A program made the translations under genes and the position numbers. Positions 44,994 through 53,390 of a DNA stretch of 64,000 nt are shown here, piece by piece; position 1 is the stretch's first letter, and each line of letters starts with the position of its first letter. The stretch is from Pseudomonas entomophila. GTDB lineage: Bacteria > Pseudomonadota > Gammaproteobacteria > Pseudomonadales > Pseudomonadaceae. The stretch covers positions 1 to 64,000 of the forward strand of contig NZ_JARPQB010000001.1 in NCBI RefSeq assembly GCF_029478665.1. The letters are read 5' to 3'. The notes below the pieces were generated by a model that was not told the DNA's origin, ran no database searches, and saw only the letters and a program-made list of their open reading frames with translations.

Positions 44994-46066
44994 AACGTGA
45001 GTGGCGGCGCCGTACGCCGCTGCGGCCATGGCTGTTGCTGCGTCCAGGTCCGGTGTGGGACTGGGTGCTGGTGGAGCAGGGCGTGGCCACGCGTCAGGGG
45101 CACGGCATGCCGCCTGCGGGCCTGTCGGCGCGGGTCGCCTTGATTGTTCCGGGTGAACATTGCAGTCACTTCCAGCTGGCCGCGCCGCCTGGGCTCAAGC
45201 GCGAAGAGTGGCCGCTGTTGCTGGAGGATCGGCTGTTGCAGGGGGCGGATGAAGTGGATTGTGCCTGCATCGGCCGGCCCACGGGGCAACTGCGGCTTCT
45301 GGTGGTGGCCCGGCAGCGGTTGGTTGAATGGCGTGCGCAGTGCGTCGAATGGGCGTTGCCTGTCGAGCGTTGTTGGGGGGAGTTGCAGTTGCTGCCTGAA
45401 CCTGAAGCGGGGGAGTGCTGGCAATGGCGGCGAGGCGAAAGGCTGTTGCAGCTTGGCAAGGGGGCCGAAGGACGTGTCCATTGGCTGGCCTGGCCCGATT
45501 CACTCGGCCAGGTGCCCGCGATGGTTTGGCAGGCAGGTGCGCAGGCGTTCGTCGAAGGTGACTGGCCCAAGGCGCTGGCGCCATTGGAGGGCCTGCCTGG
45601 TTTGTCCGAGGCGCGAAGCCCACGCCCGTTCCCCCGGCTGGCGCCGGTACAGCGACGGTTCGCACTTGCCTGCATGGCATTGGCTGTCACCTGGGGTGGC
45701 CTCTGGCTGGCCCAGCAGTGGCGCCAGACACAGGCCTATCGTGAGCAGGTGCTGGCCGTGACCGGCCCGCAGGCCACGCCACGCCAGGCGGCCCAGGTGC
45801 TCAAGCGCTTGCGTGACAGCCACGGCGAAACGCAACTGCGCCTGCGCCAGTTGGAAGGGTTGCAGACGCAACTTCAGGCCTGGCTGGACGCGAACCCGGG
45901 CTGGCGATTGCAGGCCGTGCGTTTCGACGGTCGGCAATGGCGGTTGGCGCTGGAGGGGGATGGAGCGACTCCGCCTTGGCAGGAGATGGCGGCGGCCGCA
46001 GGGGTACAGGTGCGGATCGAGGAGGGAGCCCGGCACGTGATGTTCGATCTGGAGGAGGCCTCATGA
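44990..46066 (+). CDS. gspL: Type II secretion platform protein GspL
   Basis: A 358-residue bitopic protein: an actin-like cytoplasmic domain (1-220), one membrane helix near 228-245 (FALACMALAVTWGGLWLA) and a periplasmic ferredoxin-like domain. GspL links ATPase GspE to the rest of the platform. It begins at GTG in a GTGA overlap with gspJ and ends in ATGA with gspM. Conservation is low, as expected, and the call rests on layout and position. xcpY in Pseudomonas terms. Confidence 0.82.
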   Translation: MKREWRRRTPLRPWLLLRPGPVWDWVLVEQGVATRQGHGMPPAGLSARVALIVPGEHCSHFQLAAPPGLKREEWPLLLEDRLLQGADEVDCACIGRPTGQLRLLVVARQRLVEWRAQCVEWALPVERCWGELQLLPEPEAGECWQWRRGERLLQLGKGAEGRVHWLAWPDSLGQVPAMVWQAGAQAFVEGDWPKALAPLEGLPGLSEARSPRPFPRLAPVQRRFALACMALAVTWGGLWLAQQWRQTQAYREQVLAVTGPQATPRQAAQVLKRLRDSHGETQLRLRQLEGLQTQLQAWLDANPGWRLQAVRFDGRQWRLALEGDGATPPWQEMAAAAGVQVRIEEGARHVMFDLEEAS

Positions 46067-46449
46067 ACCGCGAGTGGTTGCAACGGCGGCGAATGCTGCT
46101 GGCCTGGCTGCTGATTGCGCTGCTGGTGCTTGTCCTGGTGCTGCGCGAAGGGCTCGGCTATTGGCGGGAGCAGGCGCAATGGCGAGCCTTGGCCGAGTCG
46201 GCGGCCGGGATGCGCAGCGGACCCGCGCTGACGCTTGAACGCCTGCGCCAGTCGGCCCAGGCCCGGCATATCGAACTTGCCGAGGTGCAGGTACAGGAGC
46301 AAGGCTGGCAAGCGCGGGGCAAGGTTGCTGATGCCCAGGCCCTGCAGGACTGGTTGCAGGCCCTTCGCCTGGAGGGCGCGCGCATGGCGCAGTGGGGAAT
46401 TGAGCGCGAAGGCGATCGGTTGCGCTTCGATGTGCAGGTGCAACCTTGA
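46063..46449 (+). CDS. gspM: Type II secretion platform protein GspM, short
   Basis: A 128-residue bitopic protein with one N-terminal membrane helix (MLLAWLLIALLVLVLVL, about 11-27) and a small periplasmic domain (ARHIELAEVQVQEQGWQARGKV and so on) of ferredoxin-like appearance. GspM pairs with GspL. It is shorter than the usual 150-180 residues. It is bounded by four-base overlaps with gspL and gspN. xcpZ in Pseudomonas terms. Confidence 0.78.
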   Translation: MNREWLQRRRMLLAWLLIALLVLVLVLREGLGYWREQAQWRALAESAAGMRSGPALTLERLRQSAQARHIELAEVQVQEQGWQARGKVADAQALQDWLQALRLEGARMAQWGIEREGDRLRFDVQVQP

Positions 46450-47105
46450 GTCGGCGCGCGGGTGCCTGGCTGGGGCTGGTGTTCTGCCTGAGCTTGCTGG
46501 TCGAGCTGCCTGCGGTCTGGCTGGCGTCGTTGAGCGGGCTGCCGGCGGAGGGCGTGGTGGGCAGCCTGTGGCAAGGGCAAGCGATGCGCCTGGGGGCGGT
46601 TGGCCCCTTGCGCTGGGAACTGCGACCGTGGCATCGGGACGCGCAGGTATGGATGGGGTTCCTGGGGCAGGGGTGGAGGTTGCATGCCAGTGGCTGGCCT
46701 TGGCAGTGGCAGGCCGAGGTCGAAGCCCTGGGGGCCCAACCCAGTGTCGCCCAGGCCTATCGCTTTGCCGGACAGTGGCAAGGCGCGCTCCATCTGCAAG
46801 GAAGTGGCGGGCAATGCCGTGAGGCACAGGGACGGATCGAGGTGAATGACCTGGCGCTGGCCGAGCCGTGGTCGCTGGGGCTGGGCCGGGGTGGCATCGA
46901 GATGAACTGCGTGGATGGCTGGCGGGCATCAGGGCAGTTGAGCCTGGACGGACAGCATCGTCTGGTGGTGAGCGGCGATCTGCTGGCGCGGCGGGCTCAG
47001 GTGAGTGTCGAGGTGCAGCCCGACGCGGCGCTGACACCCGTGCTGCGCGGTGTGCAGTGGTTGGGTGCCGAAGCGCTGCACGGGCAGCGGGAGATCAGGT
47101 GGTAG
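46446..47105 (+). CDS. gspN: Type II secretion protein GspN
   Basis: A 219-residue protein with an N-terminal hydrophobic segment (AWLGLVFCLSLLVELPAVWL, about 6-25) and a beta-rich periplasmic domain including GSLWQGQAMRLG, the family pattern. GspN is an accessory component that many type II systems lack; its task is unclear. It begins at a TTG that overlaps the gspM stop (TTGA). It is the last gene of the operon; a REP pair follows. Confidence 0.8.
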   Translation: MSRRAGAWLGLVFCLSLLVELPAVWLASLSGLPAEGVVGSLWQGQAMRLGAVGPLRWELRPWHRDAQVWMGFLGQGWRLHASGWPWQWQAEVEALGAQPSVAQAYRFAGQWQGALHLQGSGGQCREAQGRIEVNDLALAEPWSLGLGRGGIEMNCVDGWRASGQLSLDGQHRLVVSGDLLARRAQVSVEVQPDAALTPVLRGVQWLGAEALHGQREIRW

Positions 47106-47144
47106 GGACAGAGTCGCAGCTGATCTTGAGACGGGCGCAACACC

Positions 47145-47217
47145 TGTAGGAGCGGGTTTACCCGCGATTGCGTCGGTGGGATCACTACCGCATTCGCCGG
47201 CAAGGCCGGCTCCTACA
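47145..47217. repeat. REP pair between gspN and the L,D-transpeptidase gene
   Basis: TGTAGGAGCGGGTTTACCCGCGA, the form typical of P. putida, faces an inverted copy of another subtype (TTCGCCGGCAAGGCCGGCTCCTACA). It lies between convergent genes. Confidence 0.85.
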
Positions 47218-47238
47218 GGATAGGCATGCCCCGATGGC

Positions 47239-47787
47239 TCAGGGCCGGATCTCGATCATGGTGCCGTCCTTGACCATGCTCCACACCTCGCGCATGTCGT
47301 CGTTGCGCATGGCGATGCAGCCTTCGGTCCAGTCGAGGGTGTGGAAGTACCACTCCGGGTATTCCTCGTTGATCGGCGTGCCGTGGATCATGATCATGCT
47401 GCCGGCCGCCACCCCATCACGCCGGGCCTTGGCGGCGTCGGTGATGTTCGGGTAGGAGATGTGCATGGCCAGGTTGTAGCGGTCGCTGACCTTGCGCCAG
47501 TCCAGCCAGTACAGGCCTTCGGGGGTCTTCTTGTCGCCTTCGCGCTCCTTGGCGCCCCTGGGCTGCTTGCCCAGGGAGATACGGTAGGTCTTGAGCGGCT
47601 CGCCGCGGCTGATCAGTTGCAAACGGCGCTCGGACTTGAGCACCAGCACCTTGTCGATCATGGGGTCCTGGGGGACGGTCGTGGCAGCTTGCAAGGCCGA
47701 CGGCGGCTTGCGAATGATGGTTTCGGTGAAGGCAGCCTGCGACACCGAGGCGACACTGAGGCAGAAGAGGGCAAGCAACCAGCGCAT
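47239..47787 (-). CDS. L,D-transpeptidase family protein (YkuD domain)
   Basis: A 182-residue periplasmic protein with a Sec signal (1-18, ending SVSQA) and one YkuD domain. The catalytic motif is present: His135 (MIHGTP), His149, and GCIAMR with nucleophile Cys157 and Arg161. Enzymes of this type cross-link peptidoglycan, attach lipoproteins to it, or cut such links (YafK/DpaA class). It lacks a LysM or other binding domain. Which of these reactions it carries out cannot be told here. Confidence 0.85.
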   Translation of the reverse strand: MRWLLALFCLSVASVSQAAFTETIIRKPPSALQAATTVPQDPMIDKVLVLKSERRLQLISRGEPLKTYRISLGKQPRGAKEREGDKKTPEGLYWLDWRKVSDRYNLAMHISYPNITDAAKARRDGVAAGSMIMIHGTPINEEYPEWYFHTLDWTEGCIAMRNDDMREVWSMVKDGTMIEIRP

Positions 47788-47805
47788 GAAACCGTATCCC
47801 TGAGG

Positions 47806-48360
47806 CTAGGTGGTGGACGACGAGACGTTCATCGGCGGCAGGTATTCATGGCCTATGGGGTAGTGCTGCCCGATGCGGTCGCGATAGTAGCATTCTAGTG
47901 TGCGTGTGACGGTCCGGAAAGCCAGCTCGCTCCACGGGATCTCATGTTCCTCGAACAATCGCACCTCCAGGCTCTCGACGCCCACGGCGAAGTCCAGGTC
48001 GGCAAGCTCGGCGCGGAAGAACACGTGTACCTGGTTGATGTGCGGCAGGTCGAACAACTGGTAAAGGTGCGCCTCGCCCACCCGGGCGCAGGCCTCCTCG
48101 ACGGTTTCACGACGGGCGGCCTGGTCGAGGGTCTCGCCGTTCTCCATGAAGCCGGCGGGCAGGGTCCAGTAGCCTCGGCGCGGTTCGATGGCGCGACGGC
48201 ACAGCAGCACCTGGCTGCCCCAGGTGGGCAGCACCCCGGCGACGATGTTGGGGTTCTGGTAGTGGATGGTCTGGCAATGGTCGCAGACATACCGCGGGCG
48301 GCTGTCGCCTTCGGGGATTCGCTGGGTGACCGGTTGGCCGCACGCGCTGCAGAATTTCAT
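47806..48360 (-). CDS. Nudix hydrolase with an N-terminal zinc ribbon
   Basis: A 184-residue protein with four cysteines of a zinc ribbon (C4, C7, C26, C29) and a complete Nudix box at about residues 70-92 (GFMENGETLDQ, then RRETVEEA). Zinc-ribbon Nudix proteins include NudC (NAD decapping/pyrophosphatase), but this protein is shorter than NudC (about 260-280) and lacks its N-terminal domain, so its substrate is not clear. The start MKFCSACG is chosen; the open frame extends upstream without features. A Nudix gene is divergent from it. Confidence 0.85.
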   Translation of the reverse strand: MKFCSACGQPVTQRIPEGDSRPRYVCDHCQTIHYQNPNIVAGVLPTWGSQVLLCRRAIEPRRGYWTLPAGFMENGETLDQAARRETVEEACARVGEAHLYQLFDLPHINQVHVFFRAELADLDFAVGVESLEVRLFEEHEIPWSELAFRTVTRTLECYYRDRIGQHYPIGHEYLPPMNVSSSTT

Positions 48361-48493
48361 GCTTTCATTCCTGTGTGGTCGGGCTATCTTGGCGCGCCCG
48401 ACCCGCCCACCGCAAGCGGACCGCGGGCGGGGCTTGGGTGCCTCGCGGCTTTGGTGCATCATGCAGGGCAGGCCTTGGAATCGAGAGTGCGTA

Positions 48494-49093
48494 ATGCTGG
48501 ACGAGCTTCTTCGCCGAATGAGCAACCATACCCCCGCGTCACTGGAGACGGACCGCCGTTTCCCCGAAGCGGCGGTGCTGCTGCCCATCACCCGTGGCGA
48601 AGAGCCGGAGCTGGTGCTGACGCTCCGTGCCAAGGGGCTTTCCACCCACGGTGGCGAGGTCGCCTTCCCCGGAGGCCGACGCGACCCGGAGGACCCGGAC
48701 CTGGTGTTCACCGCCCTGCGCGAAGCCGAGGAGGAAATCGGCCTGCCCCCCGGCCTCGTCGAGGTGCTCGGCCCGCTCAGCCCGCTGATCTCCCTGCATG
48801 GCCTGAAGGTGACACCGTTCGTCGGCCTGATCCCCGATTACGTCGAGTACCGCGCCAACGATGCGGAAATCGCCGCCGTGTTCAGCGTGCCGCTGGCATT
48901 CTTCCGCCAGGACCCGCGCGAGCACACCCACCGTATCGACTACCAGGGCCGCAGCTGGTACGTGCCCAGTTACCGTTACGGCGACTACAAGATCTGGGGG
49001 CTGTCGGCGATCATGATCGTCGAGTTGGTCAATGTGCTGTTCGATGCCGGCATCAGCCTGCACCAGCCACCGGAGCGTTTCATCCAGAACTGA
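48494..49093 (+). CDS. Nudix hydrolase, CoA pyrophosphatase (NudL)-like
   Basis: A 199-residue protein with a Nudix box near residues 59-83 (FPGGRRDPEDPD, then REAEEEIG) and the upstream LRAKGLSTHGGEVAFPGG segment of the CoA-hydrolase (UPF0035/YeaB) family. It is expected to split coenzyme A into 4'-phosphopantetheine and 3',5'-ADP. It is divergent from the zinc-ribbon Nudix gene and followed, after 45 bp, by the carbonic-anhydrase-like gene. Confidence 0.85.
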   Translation: MLDELLRRMSNHTPASLETDRRFPEAAVLLPITRGEEPELVLTLRAKGLSTHGGEVAFPGGRRDPEDPDLVFTALREAEEEIGLPPGLVEVLGPLSPLISLHGLKVTPFVGLIPDYVEYRANDAEIAAVFSVPLAFFRQDPREHTHRIDYQGRSWYVPSYRYGDYKIWGLSAIMIVELVNVLFDAGISLHQPPERFIQN

Positions 49094-49138
49094 ATGGGGC
49101 CCACCCCGTCACCTGCGTCCAACCGTGAGGAGCGAGAC

Positions 49139-49663
49139 ATGAAATACCGCCTGGGCGACCTGCGGGTCGAGGCCCATCCCAGCAGCTGGGCCGCGCCCAA
49201 CGCCACCCTGATCGGCAAGGTGCGCCTGCAAGCCCGTGCCAGTGTGTGGTTTGGCGCGGTGTTGCGTGGCGACAACGAGTTGATCGACATCGGCGAGGAC
49301 AGCAACGTCCAGGATGGCACGGTGATGCATACCGACATGGGCTCGCCGCTGAACATCGGCAAGGGCGTGACCATTGGCCATAACGCCATGCTGCATGGGT
49401 GCACGGTGGGCGATTTCAGCCTGATCGGCATCAATGCGGTGATTCTCAACGGTGCGCGTATCGGCAAGCATTGCATCATCGGCGCCAACGCGTTGATCCC
49501 GGAAGGCAAGGAAATCCCCGACGGTTCGCTGGTGATGGGCTCACCGGGCAAGGTGGTGCGCGAGCTGACCGAGCAGCAGAAACGCATGCTCGAGGCCAGC
49601 GCCGCCCATTACGTGCACAACGCCCAGCGTTATGCCCGCGACCTGGTAGTTGACGATGAGTGA
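49139..49663 (+). CDS. Gamma-carbonic anhydrase family protein
   Basis: A 174-residue left-handed beta-helix protein with hexapeptide repeats (about 12-140, such as [14 protein letters not shown] and [15 protein letters not shown]). The three zinc-ligand histidines are present at 64, 81 and 86. Proteins of this YrdA/CaiE-like group bind metal, but carbonic anhydrase activity is often weak or unproven. GAGGAG lies upstream of the ATG. Its end overlaps the DUF1289 gene. Confidence 0.88.
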   Translation: MKYRLGDLRVEAHPSSWAAPNATLIGKVRLQARASVWFGAVLRGDNELIDIGEDSNVQDGTVMHTDMGSPLNIGKGVTIGHNAMLHGCTVGDFSLIGINAVILNGARIGKHCIIGANALIPEGKEIPDGSLVMGSPGKVVRELTEQQKRMLEASAAHYVHNAQRYARDLVVDDE

Positions 49664-49850
49664 TGAAAAGCCGGTCGCTTCGCCCTGCGTCAGCATCTGC
49701 GCGCTGGACGAGCAGGACATCTGCACGGGGTGCCAGCGCACGGTGGCCGAGATTACCCGCTGGGGGCGGATGGACAACACGGAACGCCGCGCGGTACTCA
49801 AACTGTGCCATGAGCGGGCGGTCGCCGCAGGCTTGATCATCGGCCTGTAG
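49656..49850 (+). CDS. DUF1289 family small cysteine-rich protein
   Basis: A 64-residue protein with four cysteines, [18 protein letters not shown] near residues 9-26, and a short helical tail. This pattern marks DUF1289, possibly metal-binding, with no established function. It overlaps the carbonic-anhydrase-like gene by 8 bp. Its stop TAG (49848-49850) is the TAG within the REP sequence TGTAGGAG, so the stop is provided by the repeat. Confidence 0.85.
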   Translation: MSDEKPVASPCVSICALDEQDICTGCQRTVAEITRWGRMDNTERRAVLKLCHERAVAAGLIIGL

Positions 49851-49922
49851 GAGCCAGCCTTGCTGGCGAAAGCAAGGCATAGCCTTGCCAGCGTCACATT
49901 CGCCAGCAAAGCTGGCTCCTGC
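49846..49922. repeat. REP pair containing the stop codon of the DUF1289 gene
   Basis: TGTAGGAGCCAGCCTTGCTGGCGAA faces an inverted TTCGCCAGCAAAGCTGGCTCCTGC. The DUF1289 stop codon is the TAG of the first arm. Confidence 0.87.
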
Positions 49923-49995
49923 AAGGGATCGCGGGCTTGTCCAGTGGCTGGCCCGACGCTACTCTGAGCGGCTTGCCCACCTGAATACCCAGACC

Positions 49996-50463
49996 ATGTT
50001 CTATCTCATCGCCTACATCAGCAGCGTGGTGCTGATCAACTACGCCTTCTCCAGCGCGCCGCACCTGGACGTGATCTGGTCCGCCTGGGGTGGCCTGGTG
50101 TTCATCCTGCGCGACATGGTGCAGACCCGCTACGGCCACGGCGCGCTGCTGGCGATGCTGGTGGCGCTGGTGCTGTCCTACGCCACGTCGGAGCCGGCCA
50201 TCGCCCTGGCCAGCGCCACCGCGTTCTTCGTCTCCGAACTGATCGACTGGCTGGTGTTCAGCGTCACCCGCCGCCCTCTGCGTGATCGCCTGTGGCTGAG
50301 CTCGGCCCTGAGTATTCCGGTGGACACCTTCATCTTCTTCGGCATGATCGGTGCGCTGACACCGGCGGTGATCGGCACGGCGCTGGCCTCGAAGTTCGCC
50401 GGGGTCACGGCGGTATGGCTGATCATGGCCTGGCGGGCACGGCGCGCGATCGCTGCATCCTGA
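49996..50463 (+). CDS. VUT family membrane protein (preQ0 transporter-like)
   Basis: A 155-residue protein with about five membrane helices, beginning MFYLIAYISSVVLINYAFS, and with SATAFFVSELIDWLVFS and SIPVDTFIFFGMIG, which resemble the YhhQ/VUT family that includes queuosine-precursor transporters. It is shorter than YhhQ itself (about 220). The start is uncertain: an open frame runs upstream to 49885, but that part overlaps a REP element. Substrate is inferred only. Confidence 0.72.
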   Translation: MFYLIAYISSVVLINYAFSSAPHLDVIWSAWGGLVFILRDMVQTRYGHGALLAMLVALVLSYATSEPAIALASATAFFVSELIDWLVFSVTRRPLRDRLWLSSALSIPVDTFIFFGMIGALTPAVIGTALASKFAGVTAVWLIMAWRARRAIAAS

Positions 50464-50537
50464 TGTAGAATACCGGTCCATTTTTCAGCGGGCGGCAGCC
50501 AGCGTGGCGCGGCCCCGGACGCCTTCGAGGACCTGAA

Positions 50538-51719
50538 ATGACCCGTATCGGAACCCCATTGTCGCCGACCGCGACCCGTGTACTGCTGTGCGGCTGCGGC
50601 GAGCTGGGCAAGGAAGTGGTGATCGAGTTGCAGCGCCTGGGGGTCGAGGTGATCGCCGTTGACCGCTACGCCAATGCCCCGGCCATGCAGGTCGCGCACC
50701 GCAGCCACGTGATCAACATGCTCGATGGCGTGGCCCTGCGCGCAGTGATCGAGGCCGAGAAACCGCACTACATCGTCCCCGAGATCGAAGCCATCGCCAC
50801 CGCCACCCTGGTGGAGCTGGAGAACGAGGGCTTCAACGTCGTCCCCACCGCCCGCGCCACCCAGCTGACCATGAACCGCGAAGGCATCCGCCGCCTGGCC
50901 GCCGAGGAGCTGGACCTGCCGACCTCGCCGTACCACTTCGCCGATACCTTCGAGGACTACAGCAAGGCGGTCGCCGACCTGGGCTACCCCTGCGTGGTCA
51001 AACCGGTGATGAGCTCATCAGGCAAGGGCCAGAGCCTGCTGCGCAGCGCCGACGACCTGCAGAAGGCCTGGGACTATGCCCAGGAAGGCGGCCGTGCGGG
51101 CAAGGGCCGAGTGATCATCGAGGGCTTCATCGACTTCGAGTACGAGATCACCCTGCTGACCGTGCGCCATGTCGGCGGCACCACCTTCCTCGAGCCTGTC
51201 GGTCACCGTCAGGAGAAGGGCGACTATCAAGAGTCCTGGCAGCCCCAGGCCATGAGCCCGAAAGCCTTGGCCGAGTCGCAGCGCGTGGCCCAGGCGGTCA
51301 CCGATGCACTGGGCGGCCGTGGCCTGTTCGGCGTGGAGTTGTTCGTCAAGGGCGACCAGGTGTGGTTCAGCGAGGTCTCGCCGCGCCCGCACGACACGGG
51401 CCTGGTGACCCTGATTTCCCAGGACCTGTCGCAGTTCGCCCTGCATGCCCGGGCGATTCTCGGCCTGCCGATCCCGGTGGTGCGCCAGTTCGGTCCTTCG
51501 GCTTCAGCGGTGATCCTGCCTGAAGGGCAGTCGCAGCAGACCAGCTTCGCCAACCTCGGTGCGGCCTTGAGCGAGCCGGATACCGCCATTCGCCTGTTTG
51601 GCAAGCCAGAGATCAATGGCACCCGCCGCATGGGCGTGTGCCTGGCGCGCGACGAGTCGGTCGAGGCCGCGCGTGCCAAGGCCACCCGCGCCTCGCAGGC
51701 GGTCAAGGTCGAGTTCTGA
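50538..51719 (+). CDS. purT: Formate-dependent phosphoribosylglycinamide formyltransferase
   Basis: A 393-residue ATP-grasp enzyme that makes formyl-GAR from GAR, formate and ATP in purine biosynthesis. Recognised from [15 protein letters not shown] near residues 15-29, the ATP-grasp segment [17 protein letters not shown] near 149-165, and [15 protein letters not shown] near 276-290. The enzyme is an alternative to folate-dependent PurN. It is followed by a REP pair. Confidence 0.95.
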   Translation: MTRIGTPLSPTATRVLLCGCGELGKEVVIELQRLGVEVIAVDRYANAPAMQVAHRSHVINMLDGVALRAVIEAEKPHYIVPEIEAIATATLVELENEGFNVVPTARATQLTMNREGIRRLAAEELDLPTSPYHFADTFEDYSKAVADLGYPCVVKPVMSSSGKGQSLLRSADDLQKAWDYAQEGGRAGKGRVIIEGFIDFEYEITLLTVRHVGGTTFLEPVGHRQEKGDYQESWQPQAMSPKALAESQRVAQAVTDALGGRGLFGVELFVKGDQVWFSEVSPRPHDTGLVTLISQDLSQFALHARAILGLPIPVVRQFGPSASAVILPEGQSQQTSFANLGAALSEPDTAIRLFGKPEINGTRRMGVCLARDESVEAARAKATRASQAVKVEF

Positions 51720-51730
51720 TCTGAGATTGC

Positions 51731-51836
51731 TGGGGGCGCTTTGCGCCCCTTTCGCGGCACAAGGCCGCTCCTACAGGAGGTATGCGATCCCTGTAGGAGC
51801 GGCCTTGTGCCGCGAAAGGGCTGCAAGGCAGCCCCA
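51731..51836. repeat. Outward-facing REP pair between convergent genes
   Basis: An inverted REP (ending GGCACAAGGCCGCTCCTACA) and a direct one (TGTAGGAGCGGCCTTGTGCCGCGAAAGG...) lie back to back between purT and the MFS gene. Confidence 0.86.
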
Positions 51837-51841
51837 AGGGT

Positions 51842-53146
51842 TCAAAGCGCGGTATCGCGTGTCTCTTTCAGGCACAAAACGGCAATCAGGCTGATCACCG
51901 CCGCCACCGACACATACCCCCCCACCCAGCTCAATCCCCCCATGCTCACCAGCTTCTGGGCAAAGAACGGTGCCGCCGAGGCGCCGACGATGCCGCCCAG
52001 GTTGTACGCCGCCGAAGCACCGGTGTAGCGCACATGGGTCGGGAACAGCTCTGGCAGCAGCGCGCCCATCGGCGCGAAGGTCACCCCCATCAGGAACAGC
52101 TCCATGGCCAGGAACAGCGCCACGCCCGTGGTCGACCCCGAGGTCAGCAGCGGCTCCATGGTGAAGCCCGAGGCAATGGCCAGCACGCCCCCGACGATCA
52201 GCACCGGCTTGCGCCCGAAACGGTCGCTGAGCCAGGCCGACAGCGGCGTGGCCAGGGCCATGAACACCACGGCGAAGCACAGCAGCCCCAGGAACGTCTC
52301 CCGGCTGTAGCCCAGCGTGGTCACGCCATAGCTGAGCGAGAACACCGTGGAGATGTAGAACAGCGCGTAGCACACCACCATCGCCGCGGCCCCCAGCAGG
52401 GTGGGTAGCCAATAGCGGGCGAACAGGTCGACCACCGGCATTTTCACCCGTTCGTGGCGGGCGACCGCCTTGGCGAACACCGGGCTTTCTTCCAGCTTCA
52501 GGCGCACGTACAGGCCCACCAGCACCAGGGCGGCGCTGAGCAGGAACGGAATGCGCCAGCCCCACTCGCGGAACTGTTCGTCGCTGAGCGCCAGGGCCAG
52601 GGTGAGGAACAGGCCGTTGGCCGCCAGGAAGCCGATCGAAGGGCCGAGCTGCGGGAACATGCCGAACCACGCACGCTTGCCCTCCGGGGCGTTCTCGGTG
52701 GCCAGCAGCGCCGCGCCACCCCATTCGCCGCCCAGCCCCAGGCCCTGGCCGAAGCGCAGCAGGCAGAGAAGGATCGGTGCCCACACGCCAATGCTGTCAT
52801 AGCCCGGCAGCACGCCGATCAGCGTGGTGGACACGCCCATCAGCAACAGCGACGCGACCAGTGTCGACTTGCGCCCGATGCGGTCGCCGAAGTGGCCGAA
52901 CAGCGCCGACCCCAGTGGGCGGGCGAGGAAGGCGATGCCGAAGGTGAGAAACGCCGCGAGCATCTGTGCGGTGCCAGAGCCGGACGGGAAGAACACCGGC
53001 CCGATCACCAGGGCGGCGGCGGTGGCGTAGACGTAGAAATCGTAGAACTCGATGGCGGTGCCGATGAAGCTGGCGGTGGCCACCCTGGCCGGGGAATTGA
53101 CCGGAGTCGCCGCGGCAGGTTCGGCGTAGGTGTTGCTGGTAGTCAT
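51842..53146 (-). CDS. MFS transporter, metabolite:H+ symporter (MHS) type
   Basis: A 434-residue inner-membrane transporter with 12 predicted helices. ASFIGTAIEFYDFYVYATAAALV and FGHFGDRIGRKSTLV near the N-terminus are typical of the MHS branch (ProP, KgtP, ShiA and relatives). It probably couples uptake of an organic acid or similar metabolite to protons; substrate unknown. MTTSNTYAEP is chosen as start; the frame opens 14 codons earlier. Confidence 0.88.
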   Translation of the reverse strand: MTTSNTYAEPAAATPVNSPARVATASFIGTAIEFYDFYVYATAAALVIGPVFFPSGSGTAQMLAAFLTFGIAFLARPLGSALFGHFGDRIGRKSTLVASLLLMGVSTTLIGVLPGYDSIGVWAPILLCLLRFGQGLGLGGEWGGAALLATENAPEGKRAWFGMFPQLGPSIGFLAANGLFLTLALALSDEQFREWGWRIPFLLSAALVLVGLYVRLKLEESPVFAKAVARHERVKMPVVDLFARYWLPTLLGAAAMVVCYALFYISTVFSLSYGVTTLGYSRETFLGLLCFAVVFMALATPLSAWLSDRFGRKPVLIVGGVLAIASGFTMEPLLTSGSTTGVALFLAMELFLMGVTFAPMGALLPELFPTHVRYTGASAAYNLGGIVGASAAPFFAQKLVSMGGLSWVGGYVSVAAVISLIAVLCLKETRDTAL

Positions 53147-53390
53147 GCGAAGGTCCCTGACAGTCATGCTCCATGGGGCACGGCCCATGTGGCGGGCACA
53201 CGGGAGCCGGAGCGTATTGTTGTTGGTCGCCCGACTGACGATAGCCCAGGGGATAGAGGCGGGGAGCGGGCGCTGTTCGGGGTGCTGAAGCAGGACCGCG
53301 GGGCGTGTCAGTGGTGCGGACTGGCCGTAGAGCGCCGGGTGCGGGTAGCAGGCGGGACGGCAGGGCTGGGTAAGCGTGACCGGAGTATAG

